Positions 1 to 5,768 of a DNA stretch of 5,768 nucleotides are shown here, one piece after another. The notes below the pieces were generated by a model. It ran no database searches and had not been told where the DNA came from. It saw only the letters and a list, made by a program, of their open reading frames with translations. Source of the DNA: Pelagibius sp050043265. Its GTDB lineage: Bacteria; Pseudomonadota; Alphaproteobacteria; Kiloniellales; Kiloniellaceae. The stretch is from positions 1 to 5,768 of the forward strand of contig JBHJIR010000046.1 in the NCBI GenBank assembly GCA_050043265.1, written 5' to 3'. How positions within the stretch are numbered: position 1 is the first letter of the stretch; each line of letters starts with the position of its first letter. A program made the translations under genes and the position numbers.

Positions 1-2927
1 GGCGCCGCGGCCTGCGCCGCCCATGCCGGCAAAGCGGCGGGCTCGGGGACGGCCGCCCGCGCCGGCGCCATCTCCACCACGACCGGCGCGGTCTGCGGCC
101 GTGTCAGCCGCCAGCCGGGCCCGGCCCAGCCGTCGGCGCCGCTGTCCGGCGTGAAGTCGAAGTCGACTTCTTCCGCCACATCCCCGTCGGCAAGGCGTGA
201 CAGGGCCTGGTCCACCAATTCGTACCAGTTGCCGGCGGCGGCCGAGCGCCTGGTCTGCCAGCCGCAGAGATACAGCCGGTCCTCGGCGCGGGTCAGCGCC
301 ACGTAGAGCAGGCGGCGGTATTCCTGTTCCTGGGCCTGCTGGCGGGCTGCCCGCGCCGTGCCCAGGATCGGCAGGTCGTAGTCGCGCTTGACCGGCCAGA
401 CCGCCAGCGGCGGCCGGTCGCTGCCGTCTTCGACCCACAGCAGACCATCGGGCGCGCCCGGCAGCTGCAGGGTATCGGGCAGGATCACCACCGGCGCCTC
501 CAGCCCCTTGGAGCCGTGCACCGTCATCAGGCGCACCGCGCCGTGTTCCTGCTCCAGGTCGCGCTTGATCTCCAGCTCGCCGGCGGAAAGCCAGTGCAGG
601 AAGCCCTCCAGGGACGGCGCGTTCTCCCGTTCGTAGGAAAGAGCGAGAGAGAGGAACTCGTCCAAGGGATCCGCGGCGTCGGGCCCGAGGCGGGCCAGCA
701 GCTTCTCCCGGCCGCGCCCGGCGCCTAGCAGGGCCGAATAAAGCTCGAAGGGCGCCACGTAGTCGGCCCGGGCCGCCAGATCTTCCAGGAAACGGCGCGC
801 ATCGGCCAAGGCAGCATCCCCTTTGGCCGCCTCGCCGAGACGCTGCCACAGGCTCCTGCGGCCGCGGTCGTAGGCCAGGGTGAAGAGCTGGTCCTCGTCC
901 AGCCCGACAAGCGGCCCCTTCAGCACGCAGGCTAGGCTCAAGTCGTCTTCCGGCAGCAGCAGCACCCGGCCCAACGCCATCAGGTCCATCACCGCCAGCT
1001 GTTCGGTGAGGTTCATGCGGTCGACGCCGGCGACCGGCACGCCCAGGGTCTTCAACTCGCGCACCAGTTCGGCGACGAAGGAATTGCGCCGGCGCACCAG
1101 CACCATGACGTCACCCGCCCGCATGCGCCGGCCGCGCGCGTCCAGCCGGCAGCCCGGATCGTCGGCGCCCTCGGCGCTTTCGGTCCAATACCAGATCCTC
1201 TTGGCGACCAGACGGGCAAGACGAAGCGGCGCCGGGCTGTCGGCGCGCCCGGGCAGCGGCAGCGCCCAGGGCTCCAGGTCGTCGGCCTCCGCCGGCGGCG
1301 CCGGCGGCCACAGCTCGATAAGCCCGGCCTCGCCGACACGCTTGGCCTGGTGGCGGATATACGCCTCGCCGAACAGCACGCCGTCCTGCGCCGCCGGGGC
1401 AGCGAAGACAGCATCGACCGTCGTCAGCACCGCCTCCGTCGAACGGAAGGAAACCGCCAGCGACACCGGGCGCCAGCGGTGCTGCGCGCGCTGGGCGCGT
1501 TCCTGGAACAGGCCGCGCATGGCCTGGAATTCGGCCGGATCGGCGCCCTGGAAGGAATAGATCGACTGCTTGGGATCGCCGACGGCAAAGACCGTGCGCA
1601 GGGTTTCGGCACGATCTTCATGCGCGCCCTCGCCGGCGAAGAACTCAGCCGTCAACATCTCGACGATGCGCCACTGCTCCGGGCTGGTGTCCTGCGCCTC
1701 GTCGACCAGCAGATGGTCGAGGCCGCCGTCCAGCTTGAACAGCACCCAGGCAACGCCGCCCTGGCGCGCCAGCAGACGGGCCGAAAAATGGATGAGGTCG
1801 TCGTAGTCGAGCAGGACGCGCGCTTCCTTGTGGCGCTGGTAAGCAGCGATGATGGCATCGCCGAGCACCAGCAGCGCGCCGCTCGCCCGTGCCACGGTGA
1901 TAGCGTTGCGCCGCTCGGAAATCAGCAGCAGGCGCTCGGCCTCGCTCTGTACGGCGTCGAGCGCGGCGGGAAAGTCGGCGGCCACTTTCTTGGTCAGCGG
2001 GTTCTTGCGCGGCGCACCGTCTTTGGTGAGGAAGAGGCCGCAGTGGGTCTCGAAAGCCTCAGCACGTTCGGCGTCGTCCGCCGACAGCCAGCCGGCAAGC
2101 TGGGCCGACTTCTTCTGCTCCGCCGCGGTGCCGGCCGCCCAGGCTTCCATCGCGCCCATCAGGCCGGTGCGGTCGAAGGCGCCTTCGGCGCAGGCGTCGG
2201 CGGTGAGTCCTTCCGGCGTCTGGTCGGGATCGACGCGCAGCAGCGCAAAGACCTGGGCTACCAAGCGGTCGACATTGCCGCGCGCCGCCTTCAGGTCGGC
2301 CAGGCGCCCACGCTCGTGAATGAGCTGCTTCAGCACCTCGGTGAAGCGATCCTCCTGCAGGTGCGCGGTGAGGACGGCGATGGCTTCAGCCAAACGGCCC
2401 TGGCCGTCCAGCGCTTCCGCCAGCACTTCGACCCTCGCGGTCTCCAGAAGGTCGGCCGACTCGTGCTCGTCCAGCACGCGGGCGTTGGGCGCGACGCCGG
2501 CCTCCAGCGGGAAGCGCCCGAGCAGCGCCTGGCAGAAGGCGTGAATGGTCTGGATCTTGATGCCGCCGGGGGTATCGAGCACGCGGGCGAAGAGGGCGCG
2601 GGCGCGCGGCAGCAGGTCGTCGTCCACCGCGCCGCCCAGCAGCGTCTCCAGGCTGGCGCGCAAGGCCGCCGCGTCAGCGGTGACCCAGGCGGCCAAGCGG
2701 GCGGAAAGGCGATTGGCCATCTCCGCAGCCGCCGCCTTGGTGAAGGTGAGGCAGAGGATCTTGCCGGGGTCGCTGCCGCGCAGCAGCAGGCTCAGCACGC
2801 GGGCGACCAGCACCTTGGTCTTGCCGCTGCCCGCCGAGGCCGAGACCCAGACAGAGGCCGCCGGGTCGGCGGCCTGGCGCTGCCGGTCTGTCGCTTCGGC
2901 AACGACCCTTTCCGCCGCCGTGCTCAT
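1..2927 (-). CDS. addA: AddA, helicase-nuclease subunit of AddAB (alphaproteobacterial type), 3' end beyond window
   Basis: Motor subunit of the AddAB complex, which unwinds and resects double-strand DNA ends for RecA-dependent repair in the cytoplasm. I translated the frame by hand: it is open from the ATG at 2927 to the left edge, giving 975 complete codons and no stop. All superfamily 1A (UvrD/RecB) helicase motifs are present in order: Walker A SASAGSGKT (K36); motif Ia LTFTKAAAAEM (60-70); IQTIHAFC (125-132); YDDL (375-378); motif II LLVDEAQDTSP (406-416, D409 E410); motif III VGDPKQSIYSFQGAD (449-463); motif IV AVSFRS (491-496); motif V LMTVHGSKGLE (800-810); motif VI RRLLYVALTRAED (871-883). 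Residues from about 900 form an acidic, then Ala/Pro-rich linker (LPAWA near 965) that normally precedes the nuclease domain. Family members run to roughly 1150-1180 residues, so I infer that about 180-200 residues, including the RecB-type nuclease, lie outside the window; this is an edge effect, not a truncation. The ATG is chosen because it overlaps the addB stop, has a GGAAG upstream and gives the usual short N-terminus before Walker A. Identification is very secure. Confidence 0.97.
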   Translation of the reverse strand, partial: MSTAAERVVAEATDRQRQAADPAASVWVSASAGSGKTKVLVARVLSLLLRGSDPGKILCLTFTKAAAAEMANRLSARLAAWVTADAAALRASLETLLGGAVDDDLLPRARALFARVLDTPGGIKIQTIHAFCQALLGRFPLEAGVAPNARVLDEHESADLLETARVEVLAEALDGQGRLAEAIAVLTAHLQEDRFTEVLKQLIHERGRLADLKAARGNVDRLVAQVFALLRVDPDQTPEGLTADACAEGAFDRTGLMGAMEAWAAGTAAEQKKSAQLAGWLSADDAERAEAFETHCGLFLTKDGAPRKNPLTKKVAADFPAALDAVQSEAERLLLISERRNAITVARASGALLVLGDAIIAAYQRHKEARVLLDYDDLIHFSARLLARQGGVAWVLFKLDGGLDHLLVDEAQDTSPEQWRIVEMLTAEFFAGEGAHEDRAETLRTVFAVGDPKQSIYSFQGADPAEFQAMRGLFQERAQRAQHRWRPVSLAVSFRSTEAVLTTVDAVFAAPAAQDGVLFGEAYIRHQAKRVGEAGLIELWPPAPPAEADDLEPWALPLPGRADSPAPLRLARLVAKRIWYWTESAEGADDPGCRLDARGRRMRAGDVMVLVRRRNSFVAELVRELKTLGVPVAGVDRMNLTEQLAVMDLMALGRVLLLPEDDLSLACVLKGPLVGLDEDQLFTLAYDRGRRSLWQRLGEAAKGDAALADARRFLEDLAARADYVAPFELYSALLGAGRGREKLLARLGPDAADPLDEFLSLALSYERENAPSLEGFLHWLSAGELEIKRDLEQEHGAVRLMTVHGSKGLEAPVVILPDTLQLPGAPDGLLWVEDGSDRPPLAVWPVKRDYDLPILGTARAARQQAQEQEYRRLLYVALTRAEDRLYLCGWQTRRSAAAGNWYELVDQALSRLADGDVAEEVDFDFTPDSGADGWAGPGWRLTRPQTAPVVVEMAPARAAVPEPAALPAWAAQAAA

Positions 2928-5768
2928 GACTCTTCCGCCCCCGCCGACCATTCGGCGATGCGCGAGAGGTGGTTGTAATCGTTGAACCGCGGGGCCAGCT
3001 CCGGGCGCGGCTGGCAGGCGTAGGGCGTTGCCGGATCGTCGAACGAGGCGACGAGCCGCTTCACGCCTTCCAGCGCTTCGGCCGCGAGCGCCGCCGGGTC
3101 CTTCGCGCTGGCGGCCAACACCTCGCCGGGCGGCGTGCCGCCGGACAGGCGCCAGAAGGTGAGGGCGCCAACGGGTCCCTGCGGCAATCCCTTGAAGCCG
3201 CCGGCGGCGGCAATCGCCGCGTCCAACGGCAGTTGCGGTGCGAAGCCGCGGTCGACCTTCTTTTTTTCCGGCGGTGCGCCGGTCTTGTAATCAATGATTT
3301 CCAGGCTGCCGTCACGCAGGCGGTCGATGCGGTCGGCCTTGGCGGTCAGGGTGAAGGGCTTGTAGGGCGCGTCGATCACCAGCGCGCCAGTGATCTCCAC
3401 ATAGCTTTCGCCGATGCCGGCACGGCGCGCCTGCTCCTCGGCGACGACCCAGTGGGCGACGCGCAGGAAGCGCGGCCACCAGAAGGCGAAAGCGCCGGGC
3501 TTGGCGCGGATCGGATGGAACACCTCGGCACCGATTTCCAGCAGGTCGTCGAGCGCCGTTGGCGGCAGCGTTTTCGGATGCTTCTTCAGGAAGCGTTCCA
3601 GCGCCGCGTGCACCAGCGTGCCGCGCTCCGCCGCGCCGGGATCGGCGTCCAGCGGATCGAGCGGCCGCAGTTTCAGGATCGACTGGGCGTAGAGCGCATA
3701 GGGATCGCCCATCCACGTTTCGATGCGTGTCACCGACAGGGTCCGCGGGCGCGCCTCGACCGGCGGGCAGGGCAGCGGCTGTTTGATGGGCACCACCTGC
3801 CGCGGCTGGTCGAGCGCCGCCGCCCAGGCCTTCAGCTGCGCTTCCTCGCGATGCAGGTCGGCGGTGAGACCCAGACCGTCGCGCAGGGCATCGATGCGGC
3901 GCAGCCAGCGCGCCGGCACCGTGGGTGCGCCGCCGACCCGTTGGGCCCGCGTCAGGGTGACCCGAGGTGCGCAGAAGGCCTGGAAGAAGTCATGCGCGGC
4001 AAGGCCGATGCGGCGTTCCGGCAGCGGCAAGCCGAAAGCCGACTGCATGGGCCGGCTGAGCCAGGGACCGGGATCGACCTCCGCCGGCCAAGTGCCCTCG
4101 TTGAGTCCGCCGAGAATGAGCAGATCGGCATGCTGCAGGCGGGCCTCGAGCGGGCCCAGAATGGCGACTCGCGGATGCAGGCCGTAGCGCGGCCGCACCG
4201 CGCGCCCGGCCATCCGCGCCTCCAGCGCCGCCGGGTAGTGCAGGCCGCGCGAGACCGGCGTAACCAGGCCCGCCTCGGCCAATTCGCTGGCGAAGGCGGC
4301 CGCCGCTTCGCCGGCGTCGCCGGCCCACAGACGGTCGGCCCCGCTTTCGCTGTCCGACTCGGCCAGAGCTTCCGCGGCGGCCAGATGCGCGGCGACGAGA
4401 TCGCTGAGCCGCGTATCGCCGCGCACCGGACCTTCGCTCAAGGCCTCGGGCCTGAGCGTTTCGGCGAAAGGCGCCAGGCGTTCGGCCAGGCGATCGAACC
4501 AGGCGACCAGATCTTCCGCCGTCTTGCCCTCGATCAGTGCGTTGCGCAGGCCCTCCAGCCCGGCGGCGGGGCGTGCACCGCGCAGCACCGCCAGTTCCAG
4601 GTCGCGTACCCGGCGCCTGAACGCCGCCGGTGCCTGGCCGCCTGCCGCCAAAGGATGCTTGAGCGCAGCCAGCAACGCGACCGGCGCGAAGCGCTCGGCC
4701 ACCATCGCGGCGGTGAGGCGCAGGAACACGCCCGGCGGCGTGGCGGCGAGACTGCGCCCGGCGGAGTCGTCGACCTCGATGCGCCAGCGCTGCAGGTTGG
4801 TGGCGACGCGGCGCGCCAGATCGCGGTCCGGCGTCACCAGAGCGGCGGTGGCGCCGGGCCGTTCGACCTGGCGGCGCAGCAGCAGGGCGACAACCAGCGC
4901 CTCTTCGCCGGAATCGGCACAATCGATCCGCTGCACGCCGTCCAGCGCCGCATCGAAGGCCGCGCGGGCCCGGTCGTGCGCCGCCTCGTGCCAGCGCGCG
5001 GTGCCGCCGGGCGGGCGCAGCGCCAGGTTGGCGAAGCGGGCGCGGCCCGCATCCACTTCGGGAGTCGCGTCTTCAGCCCAGAGCATGACCCTCTCGCGCG
5101 GCAGCTCCAGGCGGTCGAGCAACTGGGCCATGCCATATTGCGGATGGCCGGGATCGCGGCGAATTTCCTGCCAGATCTCCGCATCGCTTTCCAGATCCAG
5201 GCCGGGCAAAATCACCGCACCCTGAGGCAGCCCGGCGATGGTGCGCAGCAGTTCGGCGGTGGCCGGGATCGCGCCGGTCGAGCCGGCGGCGATCACCGGA
5301 TCGGCCGGCGGGTGCGCCTGCCAGGCCGCACTCTGCAATTCGGCGAGGCGGCGGCGGCGCTCGGCCGGGCCGATGCAGCCGAGCTTCTGCAGAATCGCCG
5401 GCCATTCCTCGGTGACGATGCGCAGGAACTGCAGGGTGATCTGCCAGTGCGCGGCGTAATCCTCCGGCACCAGACCCTGCAGATCGGCGAAGTCGAGGCC
5501 TTCGGTCTCCACCTGGTCGAGCAGCCGGGCGAGCTCGGCGGCGAGGCGGATCGCCTGATCCTCACTCAACTCCGCGCTGCTGGTCTGGGCGGCTTGCGCC
5601 CGGCTGTGGCTGAGGATGCAGGAGGCGAGCAGCAGCTGGCGCTGCACGGCGGAGATCGCCGGCGGCAGGCTCGCCGCGCCGGCGGCGGCGAAGGACGGCG
5701 CCGCGAACAGCAGTTCGTCGGGATCGAGGTCGCCCAGCGGCAGCAGGCGCGGCAGCAGCAGCGGCACG
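2924..5768 (-). CDS. addB: AddB, nuclease and scaffold subunit of AddAB (alphaproteobacterial type), 5' end beyond window
   Basis: Partner subunit of AddA in double-strand break resection. From the B. subtilis enzyme, the AddB nuclease is known to cut the 5'-ended strand while the helicase-like body holds the DNA. The visible part is 947 residues ending in TGA at 2926-2924. It opens with PLLLPRLLPLGDLDPDELL, which in relatives lies some 50-80 residues into the protein. The GTG at 5767 is therefore an internal Val codon, and the true start is outside the window. Landmarks (numbered from that Val): AGSTGAIPAT (161-170), ILPGLDL (186-192), DPGHPQYG (205-212), TPDRDLARRV (312-321), DDSAGR (333-338), PPGVFLRL (344-351), GGLNEGTWP (553-561). 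The C-terminal PD-(D/E)XK nuclease is complete: GTLVHAALE (H720), ADRID (D812), EIIDYKTG (D826, K828) and PQLPL (Q845). The tail NDYNHLSRIAEWS is typical of the alphaproteobacterial family. The four-Cys iron-sulfur signature of Firmicute AddB is absent. The stop overlaps the addA start by four bases, implying co-transcription and coupled translation. In many alphaproteobacteria addB follows a sugar nucleotidyltransferase gene; that neighbour would lie off the right edge here. Confidence 0.96.
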   Translation of the reverse strand, partial: VPLLLPRLLPLGDLDPDELLFAAPSFAAAGAASLPPAISAVQRQLLLASCILSHSRAQAAQTSSAELSEDQAIRLAAELARLLDQVETEGLDFADLQGLVPEDYAAHWQITLQFLRIVTEEWPAILQKLGCIGPAERRRRLAELQSAAWQAHPPADPVIAAGSTGAIPATAELLRTIAGLPQGAVILPGLDLESDAEIWQEIRRDPGHPQYGMAQLLDRLELPRERVMLWAEDATPEVDAGRARFANLALRPPGGTARWHEAAHDRARAAFDAALDGVQRIDCADSGEEALVVALLLRRQVERPGATAALVTPDRDLARRVATNLQRWRIEVDDSAGRSLAATPPGVFLRLTAAMVAERFAPVALLAALKHPLAAGGQAPAAFRRRVRDLELAVLRGARPAAGLEGLRNALIEGKTAEDLVAWFDRLAERLAPFAETLRPEALSEGPVRGDTRLSDLVAAHLAAAEALAESDSESGADRLWAGDAGEAAAAFASELAEAGLVTPVSRGLHYPAALEARMAGRAVRPRYGLHPRVAILGPLEARLQHADLLILGGLNEGTWPAEVDPGPWLSRPMQSAFGLPLPERRIGLAAHDFFQAFCAPRVTLTRAQRVGGAPTVPARWLRRIDALRDGLGLTADLHREEAQLKAWAAALDQPRQVVPIKQPLPCPPVEARPRTLSVTRIETWMGDPYALYAQSILKLRPLDPLDADPGAAERGTLVHAALERFLKKHPKTLPPTALDDLLEIGAEVFHPIRAKPGAFAFWWPRFLRVAHWVVAEEQARRAGIGESYVEITGALVIDAPYKPFTLTAKADRIDRLRDGSLEIIDYKTGAPPEKKKVDRGFAPQLPLDAAIAAAGGFKGLPQGPVGALTFWRLSGGTPPGEVLAASAKDPAALAAEALEGVKRLVASFDDPATPYACQPRPELAPRFNDYNHLSRIAEWSAGAEES
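2930..2936 (-). promoter_or_regulatory. Weak ribosome binding site for addA inside the addB 3' end
   Basis: Read on the minus strand, GGAAGAG lies just before the addA ATG, with the GGAAG core ending 4 bases upstream of the A. It is a partial match to the Shine-Dalgarno consensus at slightly short spacing. It lies within the last AddB codons (the Ala-Glu-Glu-Ser end). With the ATGA overlap, it supports the ATG at 2927 as the addA start, and it suggests that ribosomes finishing addB can restart on addA. The match is weak, so termination-reinitiation is probably more important than direct loading; this is inference. Confidence 0.45.
3260..3266 (-). other. Candidate -1 frameshift slippery heptamer A AAA AAG within addB
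   Basis: On the minus strand the AddB codons GAA AAA AAG AAG (Glu-Lys-Lys-Lys, residues 834-837) contain A AAA AAG in the correct phase for tandem -1 slippage, the same heptamer used in E. coli dnaX. The full run is seven A (3267-3261). The -1 frame has a TGA at 3293-3291 just upstream. It is then open through the end of addB and continues in the addA frame. I see no strong Shine-Dalgarno-like stimulator upstream. Downstream there is only a short possible stem: GCGG and CCGC around a 7-base loop, about 10 bases past the heptamer. The site is real as sequence; its function is unproven, and it may simply encode a Lys run. Confidence 0.25.

Noticed and set aside
1291..1308. A GGC/CCG-rich near-repeat.
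   Set aside because: It encodes a short Pro-Pro-Ala repeat in a variable AddA loop. It is too short and too close to base-composition expectation to call a repeat element.
880..1560. A 226-codon plus-strand open frame opposite addA.
   Set aside because: It is Ser/Arg-rich shadow coding opposite helicase motifs III-IV and the region after them, with no supporting motif.
1..2927. Possible loss of the AddA nuclease domain.
   Set aside because: The frame is still open at the window edge, directly after the linker that precedes the nuclease domain in this family, so the absence comes from the window boundary.
936..2978. A very long open frame on the plus strand opposite addA, with a possible ATG at 1350 giving 542 codons.
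   Set aside because: It is in exact codon register with addA on the other strand. It stays open only because AddA uses no TTA, CTA or TCA codons across this stretch, as expected at this GC content. Its product resembles no family I know, whereas the opposite strand carries all the helicase motifs.
3990..4922. A 310-codon open frame on the minus strand, in another frame inside addB.
   Set aside because: Its composition is Arg/Gly/Ala-rich without domain motifs, typical of an out-of-frame shadow in GC-rich coding DNA. It lies wholly within the well-supported addB gene.
4524..5225. A 233-codon plus-strand open frame opposite addB.
   Set aside because: The product is Ser/Arg/Ala-rich and low in complexity, with no recognisable family. 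The opposite strand carries conserved AddB motifs.
5765..5767. GTG at the right edge as the start codon of addB.
   Set aside because: The sequence after it matches an internal part of AddB, and the N-terminal strand and helix expected before it are missing. The codon is most likely an internal Val, and the frame is still open at the edge.

Overview
The window is entirely protein-coding on the minus strand. It holds two adjacent genes of one operon, addB then addA, which encode the two subunits of the AddAB helicase-nuclease. Both genes run off the window: addB lacks its first codons at the right edge, and addA lacks its C-terminal nuclease domain at the left edge. The base composition is very GC-rich (near 70% by eye), codons strongly prefer G or C at the third position, and both proteins have the alphaproteobacterial form of AddA/AddB. 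I infer a high-GC alphaproteobacterium, perhaps of the Rhodospirillales type, with only moderate confidence below class level.

Layout, in order of transcription (right to left): addB from 5768 to 2924, then addA from 2927 to 1. The addB stop and the addA start overlap in an ATGA, so there is no intergenic space. No stretch lacks a gene, and I see no promoter, terminator, RNA gene, CRISPR array, mobile element or long repeat. Any promoter must lie to the right of the window, and any terminator to its left.

Together AddA and AddB would bind a double-strand DNA end, unwind it with the single AddA motor, and trim the strands with one nuclease domain per subunit to leave a 3' single-stranded tail for RecA. 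The visible AddA part contains every UvrD/Rep-type helicase motif from Walker A to motif VI. The visible AddB part contains the inactive helicase-like body and a complete RecB-type nuclease active site.

This is a housekeeping recombination-repair locus, not a new system. The one item worth a second look is a dnaX-type slippery heptamer (A AAA AAG) in the zero frame of addB, just after the nuclease DYK motif. The -1 frame it would give stays open for 111 codons and runs directly into the addA frame, so slippage there would make an AddB-AddA fusion. Chance is a serious alternative explanation.
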